A DNA stretch of 64,000 bases from Natronohydrobacter sp. (GTDB lineage Bacteria > Pseudomonadota > Alphaproteobacteria > Rhodobacterales > Rhodobacteraceae), in the NCBI GenBank assembly GCA_030603695.1, contig JAUVXF010000006.1:87311-151310 (forward strand). Direction: 5' to 3'. The position numbers were made by a program, and so were the translations under genes. The notes under the pieces are model-generated. The model searched no databases. It worked only from the letters and a program-made list of their open reading frames with translations, and was not told the origin of the DNA. Shown in pieces: positions 27,472 to 35,204 of this stretch; position 1 is the stretch's first letter; the number at the start of each line of letters is the position of its first letter.

Positions 27472-29748
27472 ATGGCGGAACATTCGGACCCCAACGCCCC
27501 TTGGAAAACTGTTTCAGGGATTGGCACATCTGGCGTGACAGCGCTGCTGTTCGTGTTTTTCCTGCAATATCTGCCCGTCATCGCCGCAGGCGAAACGGTG
27601 CGCTGGGTTGTGCCCTGGATACCCAGTCTGGATATCAATCTGACATTCTGGATAGACGGGCTTAGCCTGATGTTCGCGCTGCTGATTACAGGCATTGGCG
27701 CGATGGTGATGCTTTATGCCGCGAAATATCTGGCAGGCCACCCGCAATATGATCGCTTTGCGCTGTATCTGTTCAGTTTCATGCTGTCGATGCTGGGGCT
27801 GGTGCTGGCCGATAACCTGATCGCGCTGTTCGTGTTCTGGGAATTGACGACCTTCACCTCTTACCTGCTGATCGGCTTTAGCCATGCAGACCCGAAATCG
27901 CGCCGCAACGCGCTGCAAGCGCTGCTGCTGACAGCGGCGGGCGGGCTGGCGCTGCTGGCGGGGTTCATCATGCTGGGGATCACCCAAGGCACGTTCGAGA
28001 TGTCGGAAATCACCGCATCTGGCAGCCTTGTGGGCAAGGAATTCTACACGCTGATCCTGTTTTTGGTGCTGGCGGGCGCATTTACCAAATCGGCGCAGGT
28101 GCCGTTTCACTTCTGGTTGCCCAATGCCATGGCCGCCCCTACCCCTGTTTCGGCCTATCTGCATTCGGCCACGATGGTAAAAGCGGGCGTCTATCTGCTG
28201 GCGCGGATGCACCCTGCCCTGTCCGGGTCTGATCTGTGGATATGGATTTTGTCCATCTTCGGGGCGGTGACAGCGGTTTTCGCCTCTTTCATGGCGCTGC
28301 GCCAAACCGATCTGAAACAAACGCTGGCCTATACCACGCTGATGGCCCTGGGCACGCTGGTAATGTTTCTTGCCGGTTCCACAGGCTATGCAATCACGGC
28401 AGCAATGACATTCCTGCTGGTGCATTCGCTGTATAAGGCCGGGCTGTTTCTGACCATCGGGATTATCGATCACGCCACCGGCACGCGCGATGCCAATGTG
28501 CTGGGCGGTTTGCGCGCAGCCATGCCGATTACGGCCATGGCCGCGGCGGCGGCCGGGCTGGCCATGGCGGGTATTCCGCCCTTCCTTGGTTTTATCGCCA
28601 AAGAAGTGGCCTATGCCGGCGCGCTGGAAATGCGGCTGATGGTCTTTGTTGTGCCCATGGCGCTGATTGCCTTTGCCCTGATGTTCGCGGTGGCCGGGAT
28701 TGTGGCCTATAAGCCCTTTTACGGCCCGCAAGGCAAATTGCCCCACAAGCCGCATGAAGGGCCTTGGCCCATGCTGCTTGGCCCTGTGGTGCTGGGCACG
28801 CTGGGGCTGGCCTTTGGCCTGTTGCCGGGGCTAAGCGCCTATTACCTGATAGAACCTGCGGTGAATGCCGTGATGGGCGCGCCAGACAGGGGCGGGCGGG
28901 TGAAGCTTTGGGCCGGGTTCAACCTGCCCTTGCTGCTTAGCCTGATCACCTTTGCGCTGGGGTTTGTGCTCTATGCCAAACATCAGGCATTGCGCGGCCT
29001 GCTGGCCCGGATAGAGGCGCGCGGCCCCGATCTGGATGCCGGTTGGGATGTGTTTCTGGAACGGTTCATGGCCTTTACCAAGGTGCAAACCAAACTGATC
29101 CAGACAGGTGTTTTGCGCCAATACATGTTCGCCACATTCGCCGTCTTTGCCGTGACTGTGTTTGTCACGCTTGTGACGCGCAATGTGGGCGGGGTGCGGC
29201 TGGCCCTTGGCGGGCTTAGTTTCATGGAATGGGGAGTGGCGCTTCTGATCATTGCGGGAACGGTGCTTGTGCTGCTGACCTCTTCGCGGATCATGGCGCT
29301 TGTGGCTTTGGGCGTGGTGGGGATTGGCGTTGCGCTGATTTTCATCATGTATTCGGCCCCCGATGTGGCGATTACACAGCTGTTGGTGGAACTTCTGGTG
29401 GTGGTGCTGCTGGCGCTTGCCTTCCTGAAAATGCCAAACCTTGATCCAACAGGCGCGCAGAAGCACAGCTTCCTGAATGCGACATTGGCCATTTCCGTGG
29501 GTGTTCTGACATCGGTTGTCGTGCTTTTGGTGGTGGATCAGCCCTTTGACAGGCGCCTGACCACCTTTTTCGAGGCGACAAGCTGGACAGAAGCCTTTGG
29601 CCGCAACATCGTGAACGTCATTCTGGTGGATTTCCGCACGCTGGATACATTCGGAGAGATTGCGGTTGTCCTGATTGCAGCCCTTGGCGCCTTCGTGCTG
29701 CTGAAAGGCGCTGCAAAAGCCCGCGCGGCGAAGGAGGAGAAGGAATGA
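27472..29748 (+). CDS. mrpA: Mrp Na+/H+ antiporter subunit A
   Basis: A 758-residue polytopic protein, the largest Mrp subunit. Residues about 60-420 are the NuoL-like proton-translocating domain (FVFWELTTFTSYLLIGF, FHFWLPNAMAAPTPVSAYLHSATMVKAG). The C-terminal part has MbhD/MbhE-like segments (MYSAPDVAITQLLVELLVV, VILVDFRTLDTFGEIAVV). It is separate from mrpB, as in the seven-gene group 1 layout. The AAGGAG site is 14 bases before the ATG, longer than usual. The complex exports Na+ in exchange for protons and supports pH and salt tolerance. Confidence 0.94.
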   Translation: MAEHSDPNAPWKTVSGIGTSGVTALLFVFFLQYLPVIAAGETVRWVVPWIPSLDINLTFWIDGLSLMFALLITGIGAMVMLYAAKYLAGHPQYDRFALYLFSFMLSMLGLVLADNLIALFVFWELTTFTSYLLIGFSHADPKSRRNALQALLLTAAGGLALLAGFIMLGITQGTFEMSEITASGSLVGKEFYTLILFLVLAGAFTKSAQVPFHFWLPNAMAAPTPVSAYLHSATMVKAGVYLLARMHPALSGSDLWIWILSIFGAVTAVFASFMALRQTDLKQTLAYTTLMALGTLVMFLAGSTGYAITAAMTFLLVHSLYKAGLFLTIGIIDHATGTRDANVLGGLRAAMPITAMAAAAAGLAMAGIPPFLGFIAKEVAYAGALEMRLMVFVVPMALIAFALMFAVAGIVAYKPFYGPQGKLPHKPHEGPWPMLLGPVVLGTLGLAFGLLPGLSAYYLIEPAVNAVMGAPDRGGRVKLWAGFNLPLLLSLITFALGFVLYAKHQALRGLLARIEARGPDLDAGWDVFLERFMAFTKVQTKLIQTGVLRQYMFATFAVFAVTVFVTLVTRNVGGVRLALGGLSFMEWGVALLIIAGTVLVLLTSSRIMALVALGVVGIGVALIFIMYSAPDVAITQLLVELLVVVLLALAFLKMPNLDPTGAQKHSFLNATLAISVGVLTSVVVLLVVDQPFDRRLTTFFEATSWTEAFGRNIVNVILVDFRTLDTFGEIAVVLIAALGAFVLLKGAAKARAAKEEKE

Positions 29749-30167
29749 ATTCCATCATCTTTACAGCCGCCGCGCGCTTGCTGGTGGCGCTGTTATTCGT
29801 GTTTTCGCTGTTCATGCTGCTGCGCGGGCACCATCTGCCCGGCGGCGGATTTATCGGCGGGCTGATCGGGGCGGTGGCGTTTATCGTCTATTCGCTGGCC
29901 TGCGGCCCGGCAGAGGCCCGCAAGGCGCTGCGCATCACCCCCGAAGTGATTGCCATGCTGGGGCTTGGGATTGCGCTGCTGGCGGGGATGTTCTCGTTCT
30001 TCATGGGTGATCCGTTCTTTACCGGGCAGTGGTATTGGGTGGGTGGCGACAGCTATGACACCGCGGCCTTCTCGGTGAATACGGTTCTGGTATTCGATAT
30101 CGGGGTATATCTGGTGGTTTTGGGGGGGATCTTATCCTTGACCTATGCTTTCGAGGAGGAGACCTGA
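29745..30167 (+). CDS. mrpB: Mrp antiporter subunit B
   Basis: A 140-residue membrane protein with four helices and the MnhB motif HHLPGGGFIGGLIGA near residues 29-43. It overlaps mrpA by an ATGA. It is a structural subunit required for the assembled antiporter. Confidence 0.93.
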   Translation: MNSIIFTAAARLLVALLFVFSLFMLLRGHHLPGGGFIGGLIGAVAFIVYSLACGPAEARKALRITPEVIAMLGLGIALLAGMFSFFMGDPFFTGQWYWVGGDSYDTAAFSVNTVLVFDIGVYLVVLGGILSLTYAFEEET

Positions 30168-30168
30168 G

Positions 30169-30534
30169 ATGGAAGCCCTTACCGCAATTGTGATCGGTGT
30201 TCTGACAGCGGCGGCTGTGTATCTGATGCTGGCGCGCAATTTCATGCGCTTCCTGTTCGGGTTGATCCTGCTGTCCAACGCCGCAAACCTGACAATCTTC
30301 GCCTCTGGCCGGATGACAAAGGGCGCACCTGCGCTGGTGCCTTATGGGGCTGATACGCCTGTTGGGGTGGTGGCCAATGCCCTGCCGCAAGCGCTGGTGC
30401 TGACGGCCATTGTGATCGGCTTTGGCCTTTTGGCCTTTGCGCTGGCCTTGGCCTTTGAAGTTTACCGCCGTCTGCACTCGGTCGATACCGATGAGATGCG
30501 CTATGCAGAACCCAAGGAGGATGCCACAAAATGA
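30169..30534 (+). CDS. mrpC: Mrp antiporter subunit C (NuoK-like)
   Basis: A 121-residue three-helix protein homologous to NuoK, with LMLARNFMRFLFGLILLSNA and the helix PLPQALVLTAIVIGF-like segment (NALPQALVLTAIVIGFGLLA). A GGAGGAG ribosome site lies at the end of mrpB; the start at 30169 follows the mrpB stop by one base. Confidence 0.93.
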   Translation: MEALTAIVIGVLTAAAVYLMLARNFMRFLFGLILLSNAANLTIFASGRMTKGAPALVPYGADTPVGVVANALPQALVLTAIVIGFGLLAFALALAFEVYRRLHSVDTDEMRYAEPKEDATK

Positions 30535-32030
30535 GTTGGGTTCTAGTATTGCCCATCGCCGTGCCTTTCGCCACGGCGGTGGTGGCCTATCTTGCGCGCA
30601 ATTATGCGGCCGGGCGCTGGATTTCGCTGGCCGGGTCGGGACTGTCGCTGGTTGTTTCGGCAGTGCTGATGGTGGCGGTTCTCAATGAGGGCGTGATCGC
30701 GGCGCAGATGTCCAACTGGCGCGCGCCCTTCGGGATTACGCTGGTGGCCGATTACCTGAGCGCGGTGATGGTGGTGATTACCGCCATAACCGGGCTGGCA
30801 ACCGCCATTTATGCCTTGGGCGAAATCCCCGAAGAAACAGAGCGCCTTGGCTTTTACGCCCTGTTTCAGGTGCTGATTGCAGGTGTGACAGGGGCGTTTC
30901 TGACGGGCGATTTGTTCAACCTTTATGTCTGGTTCGAGGTGATGCTGATCGCCTCTTTCTCGCTGCTGGTTATCGGGGGCGGCAAAGACAGGCTGGATGC
31001 GGGCATTAAATATGTGGCGCTCAATCTGGTCTCGACGCTGATTTTCCTGTCGGGCATTGGCCTGCTATACGGGGTGACAGGCACGCTGAACATGGCCGAT
31101 CTGCGGCAAGCCGTGGCGCAGGCCGAAAATCAGGGCCTGATTACCGTGATCGCCATGATGTTCATGGTGGGCTTTGGCGTAAAGGCTGCGGTCTTTCCGC
31201 TGTTTTTCTGGCTGCCTGCCAGCTATCACACCCCCTATTTCGCCATTTCCGCCGTGTTTGCGGGGCTGCTGACAAAGGTGGGCGTCTATGCGCTGATGCG
31301 CATGTTCACGCTGGTCTTTGTGGGCGATGTGGGCTTTACCCATGAAATCCTGCTCTGGGTTTCGGTGCTGACCATGTTTACAGGCGTGATCGGGGCTGCG
31401 GCGCAATCGGATTTCCGCAAAATCCTGTCGTTCCACATTATCAGCCAGATTGGCTATATGACGCTGGGTTTGGCGCTGTTCACACCCCTGGCGCTGGTGG
31501 GGGGGGTGTTCTATCTGGTGCACCACATCATCGTAAAGGCCAATCTGTTCTTTGTGGCCGGGCTGGCGCAGCAATATGCGGGCAGCACCGATCTGAACCG
31601 CATTGGCGGGCTGTATAAATCTGCACCGCTGCTGGCGGCGCTGTTTATCATCCCCGCATTTTCGCTGGCAGGGTTCCCGCCGCTATCGGGCTTTTGGGCG
31701 AAATACCTGATCGTGAAGGCCGCGCTGGAAATTGATGCCTGGTTCATTGCCTTTGTCTCGCTTCTCGTGGGGTTGCTGACCATCTTCTCCATGACAAAAA
31801 TCTGGGGCATGGCATTCTGGAAACCACACCCGGACGGGATAGACCCAACGCCAGACCGCGCGCCCGCGCGCGTGACGCGCGCCATGATCGTGCCAATCGC
31901 GGGGCTGGCGGCGATGACCATCGTTATCGGCTTCTACCCCGAACCTTTCGTGCAATTCGCCACCACTGCGGCCGCGCAATTGCTTGATCCCACCGATTAT
32001 GTCACCACGGTTCTGGGGGTGCAGCCATGA
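30531..32030 (+). CDS. mrpD: Mrp antiporter subunit D (NuoN/M-like)
   Basis: A 499-residue antiporter-like membrane subunit with about 14 helices. It has FNLYVWFEVMLIASFSLLVI, FPLFFWLPASYHTPYFAISA, and SFHIISQIGYMTLGLALF, which carry the key glutamate, lysine and histidine positions of this family. With MrpA it forms the ion-translocating pair. It overlaps both neighbours by 4 bases. Confidence 0.95.
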   Translation: MSWVLVLPIAVPFATAVVAYLARNYAAGRWISLAGSGLSLVVSAVLMVAVLNEGVIAAQMSNWRAPFGITLVADYLSAVMVVITAITGLATAIYALGEIPEETERLGFYALFQVLIAGVTGAFLTGDLFNLYVWFEVMLIASFSLLVIGGGKDRLDAGIKYVALNLVSTLIFLSGIGLLYGVTGTLNMADLRQAVAQAENQGLITVIAMMFMVGFGVKAAVFPLFFWLPASYHTPYFAISAVFAGLLTKVGVYALMRMFTLVFVGDVGFTHEILLWVSVLTMFTGVIGAAAQSDFRKILSFHIISQIGYMTLGLALFTPLALVGGVFYLVHHIIVKANLFFVAGLAQQYAGSTDLNRIGGLYKSAPLLAALFIIPAFSLAGFPPLSGFWAKYLIVKAALEIDAWFIAFVSLLVGLLTIFSMTKIWGMAFWKPHPDGIDPTPDRAPARVTRAMIVPIAGLAAMTIVIGFYPEPFVQFATTAAAQLLDPTDYVTTVLGVQP

Positions 32031-32506
32031 ATGGACTTGTGATAAACCTGCTTCTCGCCTTTTCCTGGGCGGCGATGACAGGGGATTTCAGCTTCATGTC
32101 GCTGGCCACCGGGGCGGTTTTGGGCTTTTTCGCACTCTGGCTGTCGCAGCCGCTAACGGGCATTGACAAGATGTATTTCAAGCGGTTCTGGCGCTCTGTC
32201 TATCTGGCGCTGTTCTTCATCTGGGAATTGTTGCTGTCGTCTGTCAAAGTGGCGTGGGATGTGATCCGCCCCGTGCCGCAAAACAAACCCGCCCTGATTG
32301 AAGTGCCGCTGCGCGTGAAATCGGATTTCGAGATTTTGCTTCTGACCAATCTTATCTCGCTGACCCCCGGCACGCTCAGTGTGGATGTGACGCAAGACCG
32401 CGAAACCCTGATCGTGCATGCCATGTTCGGGGATGATGCGGAGGAATTGAAGCGCGATATCAAGGATGGGTTTGAACGTCTGATCATGGGAGTATTCGAA
32501 AAATGA
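32027..32506 (+). CDS. mrpE: Mrp antiporter subunit E
   Basis: A 159-residue protein with two or three N-terminal helices and a cytoplasmic C-terminal domain containing LLTNLISLTPGTLSVDV, the MnhE signature. It is translationally coupled to mrpD and mrpF. Confidence 0.93.
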   Translation: MNGLVINLLLAFSWAAMTGDFSFMSLATGAVLGFFALWLSQPLTGIDKMYFKRFWRSVYLALFFIWELLLSSVKVAWDVIRPVPQNKPALIEVPLRVKSDFEILLLTNLISLTPGTLSVDVTQDRETLIVHAMFGDDAEELKRDIKDGFERLIMGVFEK

Positions 32507-32829
32507 CCGGGGCCGCTTTTCTTGCCTTCGCGGCACAATTGTCGCTTTTTCTGATCCTGATCGGGCTGGCGGTGGCCTTTGTGCGGCTGGCCAAGGGGCC
32601 ATCCCTGGCCGACCGTGTTGTGGCGCTGGATATGATGACAGTGACCATCATCTCGTTTTGCGGGGTATATGCCGTGTTCATGGATGAACCCTCGTTCCTG
32701 GATGTGGCCATCGTGCTGGCGCTGGTGGGCTTTTTGGCCACAGTCGCACTGGCGCGCTATGCCGAACGGCGGATGGAACTGGATGAAACCCAAGCCAAAC
32801 ACGCCATGAAAGAGGAAAATCAGCCATGA
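32503..32829 (+). CDS. mrpF: Mrp antiporter subunit F
   Basis: A 108-residue three-helix protein with the MrpF motif RLAKGPSLADRVVALDMMT, whose aspartate is conserved in the family (cation/bile salt efflux component). ATGA overlaps occur at both ends. Confidence 0.92.
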   Translation: MTGAAFLAFAAQLSLFLILIGLAVAFVRLAKGPSLADRVVALDMMTVTIISFCGVYAVFMDEPSFLDVAIVLALVGFLATVALARYAERRMELDETQAKHAMKEENQP

Positions 32830-33122
32830 TGGATGTTGTGATTGGCCTGTTTCTAATTGCGGGCGCCGCGTTTGTGCTGATTGCCGCCATCGGGATCGTG
32901 CGCTTGCCCGATTTGCTGACACGCATGCACGCCTCTACCAAGGCGGGCACTTTGGGCGCGCTTCTGGTGCTGGTGGGGCTGGCCATTCATGTTGGCACGG
33001 GCGAGGTGGTGAGCAAAGTTGTGGCAACATCGCTATTCTTGCTGCTGACCGCCCCGATTGCGGCCCATATGATCGGGCGCGCCCATGCCCGCATGATGCA
33101 GAAACTGAAGGACAAAAGCTAA
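32826..33122 (+). CDS. mrpG: Mrp antiporter subunit G
   Basis: A 98-residue three-helix protein with IGIVRLPDLLTRMHASTKAGTLG split across the conserved MrpG core (LPDLLTRMHASTKAGTLG). It is the last gene of mrpABCDEFG and is followed by a terminator. Confidence 0.93.
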   Translation: MMDVVIGLFLIAGAAFVLIAAIGIVRLPDLLTRMHASTKAGTLGALLVLVGLAIHVGTGEVVSKVVATSLFLLLTAPIAAHMIGRAHARMMQKLKDKS

Positions 33123-33150
33123 GGCAGTGCCTTCGCCTTTGCCAAAAACA

Positions 33151-33176
33151 AAAGCCGCCCCATGGGGCGGCTTTTT
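33151..33176. terminator. Bidirectional terminator between mrpG and cspA
   Basis: AAAGCCGCCCC and its complement GGGGCGGCTTT (33151-33174) form a perfect stem around AT, with T5 on the plus strand and a T-rich flank on the minus strand. It serves the converging mrp operon and cold-shock gene. Confidence 0.93.
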
Positions 33177-33203
33177 CATCAGCGCAGTCAGGCTATGCCA
33201 GAC

Positions 33204-33410
33204 TTATGCCAGAGCGATGTTGCTCGCGGATTCGCGGCCATCGCGGCTTTTTTCCAGATCGAAAGTCACTTTCTGACCATCATCCAGACCACGCAGACCA
33301 GCGCGCTCTACAGCGGAGATGTGAACAAAAACGTCCTTCGAGCCACCATCGGGCTGGATGAAGCCAAAACCTTTGGTTGCGTTAAACCATTTCACTGTGC
33401 CTGTGGCCAT
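33204..33410 (-). CDS. cspA: Cold-shock protein (CspA family)
   Basis: A 68-residue single cold-shock domain with RNP1 KGFGFI (residues 13-18) and RNP2 VFVHIS (27-32). It binds single-stranded nucleic acid and acts as an RNA chaperone. An AGGAG site precedes the ATG. The upstream 167 bases to gap probably hold its promoter and a long 5' leader. Confidence 0.96.
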   Translation of the reverse strand: MATGTVKWFNATKGFGFIQPDGGSKDVFVHISAVERAGLRGLDDGQKVTFDLEKSRDGRESASNIALA

Positions 33411-33577
33411 AGTGAGAACTCCTGTCTTTAGATGCTACCCACAGAATGCGGCAGCCCGGCTCAGTCAGTGCAAGATCGAGAGGACTGTGGCCGTAGACGG
33501 AGAACAGTGGTCGATAGAGGTAACGTCGCGCCACCTACATGGGGCTTTGCGCGTATATTTGCAAGGAAAATCGCAAA

Positions 33578-34558
33578 TCACAGCGCCGAAAGGCGGGTGG
33601 CCATATCCAGCATGCGGCAGGAAAAGCCCCATTCATTGTCATACCAGCCAAAGACGCGCAGCATTCCGGCCTCGGTTTGCTGGGTCTCGCGCAGGGCCAT
33701 GACAATGCTTTCAGGCCGCGCGCGCAGATCGGTGGAAACAAGGGGGCGGTCTGTCCAGCCAATCACCCCGCCCGCCTGCTGAAAGGCCGCATTCACCGCC
33801 GCAACTGTGGCCGGGCGTTCCAGCATAACCGCCAAATCCACGGCAGAAACCGAAGCTGTGGGCACACGCACCGCCGCCCCCAGCAACCGCCCCTGCATCT
33901 GGGGCAACACCCGCTCTACCAGACGCTGTGCGCTGGTGGTTGTGGGCACCATCGACAGCCCCGCCGCACGAGAGCGCGCGGGATCACCGCGCGGGGCATC
34001 CACCGTGGGCTGGCTGCCTGTATAGCAATGCACCGTTGTCATGAACCCGGTTTGAATACCCCAGGTTTCATGCAAGAGCCGCGCCAAAGGGGCCAGCGCA
34101 TTGGTGGTGCAAGACGCGTTGGAAACAAGCACATGTTCAGGGCGCAACATGTGGTCATTCGCCCCCAGAACAACGGTAATTTCAGCGGCATCGGAGGGGC
34201 CGGAAATCAGCACACGCCGCGCGCCCGCGCGCAGGCCCCGGCGCGCCACTTCGGTACGGTCGGCCCGGCCTGTGCATTCCATCACCAGATCAATATCGCT
34301 TAGATCAAGATCGGACAGATCGGCCAGATGGCTTAGCGCCAGCCGCCGCCCGTCCACTACAAGCGCGCCCTCTTCCAGCCGCACATCGCGGTGCAAGGGG
34401 CCGAACACGCTGTCATATTCCAACAGATAGGCGCAATCTTCGGGGCTGGCGATATCATTGATCGCCACAATCTCTATCCCCGGCCAGCCGCCTTGCAGCC
34501 ATGCGCGCAATACCGTGCGCCCGATTCGCCCGAATCCATTGATCGCCACGCGCTGCAT
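33578..34558 (-). CDS. gap: Type I glyceraldehyde-3-phosphate dehydrogenase-like protein
   Basis: A 326-residue phosphorylating GAPDH. The NAD site is NGFGRIGR with D35 (AINDIAS), the catalytic cysteine is C150 (SNASCTTN), and the catalytic histidine is H177 (TTVHCYTGSQ). The segment after it differs from the common GAPDH TTVHATT and approaches the GapB/Epd branch, so erythrose-4-phosphate dehydrogenase activity is an alternative. It stands alone, without pgk, and is divergent from hemP. Confidence 0.87.
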   Translation of the reverse strand: MQRVAINGFGRIGRTVLRAWLQGGWPGIEIVAINDIASPEDCAYLLEYDSVFGPLHRDVRLEEGALVVDGRRLALSHLADLSDLDLSDIDLVMECTGRADRTEVARRGLRAGARRVLISGPSDAAEITVVLGANDHMLRPEHVLVSNASCTTNALAPLARLLHETWGIQTGFMTTVHCYTGSQPTVDAPRGDPARSRAAGLSMVPTTTSAQRLVERVLPQMQGRLLGAAVRVPTASVSAVDLAVMLERPATVAAVNAAFQQAGGVIGWTDRPLVSTDLRARPESIVMALRETQQTEAGMLRVFGWYDNEWGFSCRMLDMATRLSAL

Positions 34559-34673
34559 TGCCCTGCCCCCCGATACTGGCTTGCGCAGCAGTGCCTATTT
34601 TTGGCGCAGTTGCAAGCAGATGCAGCGCCGCGCCCATGTTCTTAAATTTCCGATCTTTTCTGTCAGTATTATC

Positions 34674-34702
34674 TTTTCCGAGTGTTTTACTTGGTATATA
34701 GT
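34674..34702 (+). promoter_or_regulatory. Candidate hemP promoter
   Basis: TATAGT at 34697-34702 with TTTTCC 17 bases upstream (34674-34679), in an AT-rich part of the gap/hemP divergent region, 58 bases before the hemP start. The -35 match is weak. No clear Fur or Irr box was recognised. Confidence 0.35.
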
Positions 34703-34760
34703 GAAACTTAGCCAGCGGCACAGCAAGCACGCATCCCAGACAAAACCAGAGAGACCCGAC

Positions 34761-34928
34761 ATGAACGCCATGACCCACCAAAGCCTGGAAGGCCGCATTC
34801 CCGCAATGCCCCCTGTGCATGATGTCTATTCCCTGACGCGCGGCGGCGCGCTTGCCCAAATCCTGCTGGATGGCAAAACCTATCAGCTGCGGATCACCCG
34901 CGCAGGCAAACTGATTCTCACAAAATAG
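34761..34928 (+). CDS. hemP: Hemin uptake protein HemP/HmuP
   Basis: A 55-residue protein with the HemP consensus: VYSLTRGGALAQILLDG, then YQLRITRAGKLILTK. Members are found with haem uptake genes, and in some bacteria HmuP activates the haem receptor gene. Here no haem transport gene is adjacent, so it is an orphan copy. The ATG at 34761 follows GAGAGACCCGAC. A bidirectional hairpin ends the gene. Confidence 0.87.
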   Translation: MNAMTHQSLEGRIPAMPPVHDVYSLTRGGALAQILLDGKTYQLRITRAGKLILTK

Positions 34929-34967
34929 CGGATTGCAGGCAAACCCATATCAGACACCATCACAGCA

Positions 34968-34993
34968 AAAGCAGGTCACATGTGGCCTGCTTT
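34968..34993. terminator. Bidirectional hairpin between hemP and tRNA-Arg
   Basis: AAAGCAGGTCACA and TGTGGCCTGCTTT form a 13-base stem with one mismatch. T-rich ends on both strands allow it to end hemP (plus) and the tRNA transcript (minus). Confidence 0.75.
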
Positions 34994-35050
34994 GCGCATT
35001 GGGGCCAAGCATAGCCCACCCAATGCGCCCGGTTTTCACAAAATGGGAAA

Positions 35051-35127
35051 TGGCGCGCCCGAAAGGATTCGAACCTCTGACCCCCAGATTCGTAGTCTGG
35101 TGCTCTATCCAGCTGAGCTACGGGCGC
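35051..35127 (-). tRNA. tRNA-Arg (anticodon ACG)
   Basis: On the minus strand a full cloverleaf can be folded: acceptor GCGCCCG/CGGGCGC, D arm GCTCAGCTGGATAGAGC, anticodon stem CCAGA/TCTGG with loop CTACGAA (anticodon ACG), T arm with GGTTCGAATCC, and an encoded CCA at 35051-35053. ACG is the wobble-edited arginine tRNA for CGN codons. Confidence 0.97.
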
Positions 35128-35204
35128 GTTGGGGGCGACATACCGCCCCCATCGGGGCTTTGCAAGGGGGGTTGGGCCAGCATTTTACAAATCCGGCGAA
35201 AAAC

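Noticed and set aside
33162..33431. 89-residue plus-strand frame over cspA
   Set aside because: It is antisense to a clear cold-shock protein and overlaps the mrpG/cspA terminator.
35051..35127. tRNA-Arg as an integration site for a mobile element
   Set aside because: No integrase gene, no direct repeat of the tRNA 3' end and no foreign-looking cargo are nearby.
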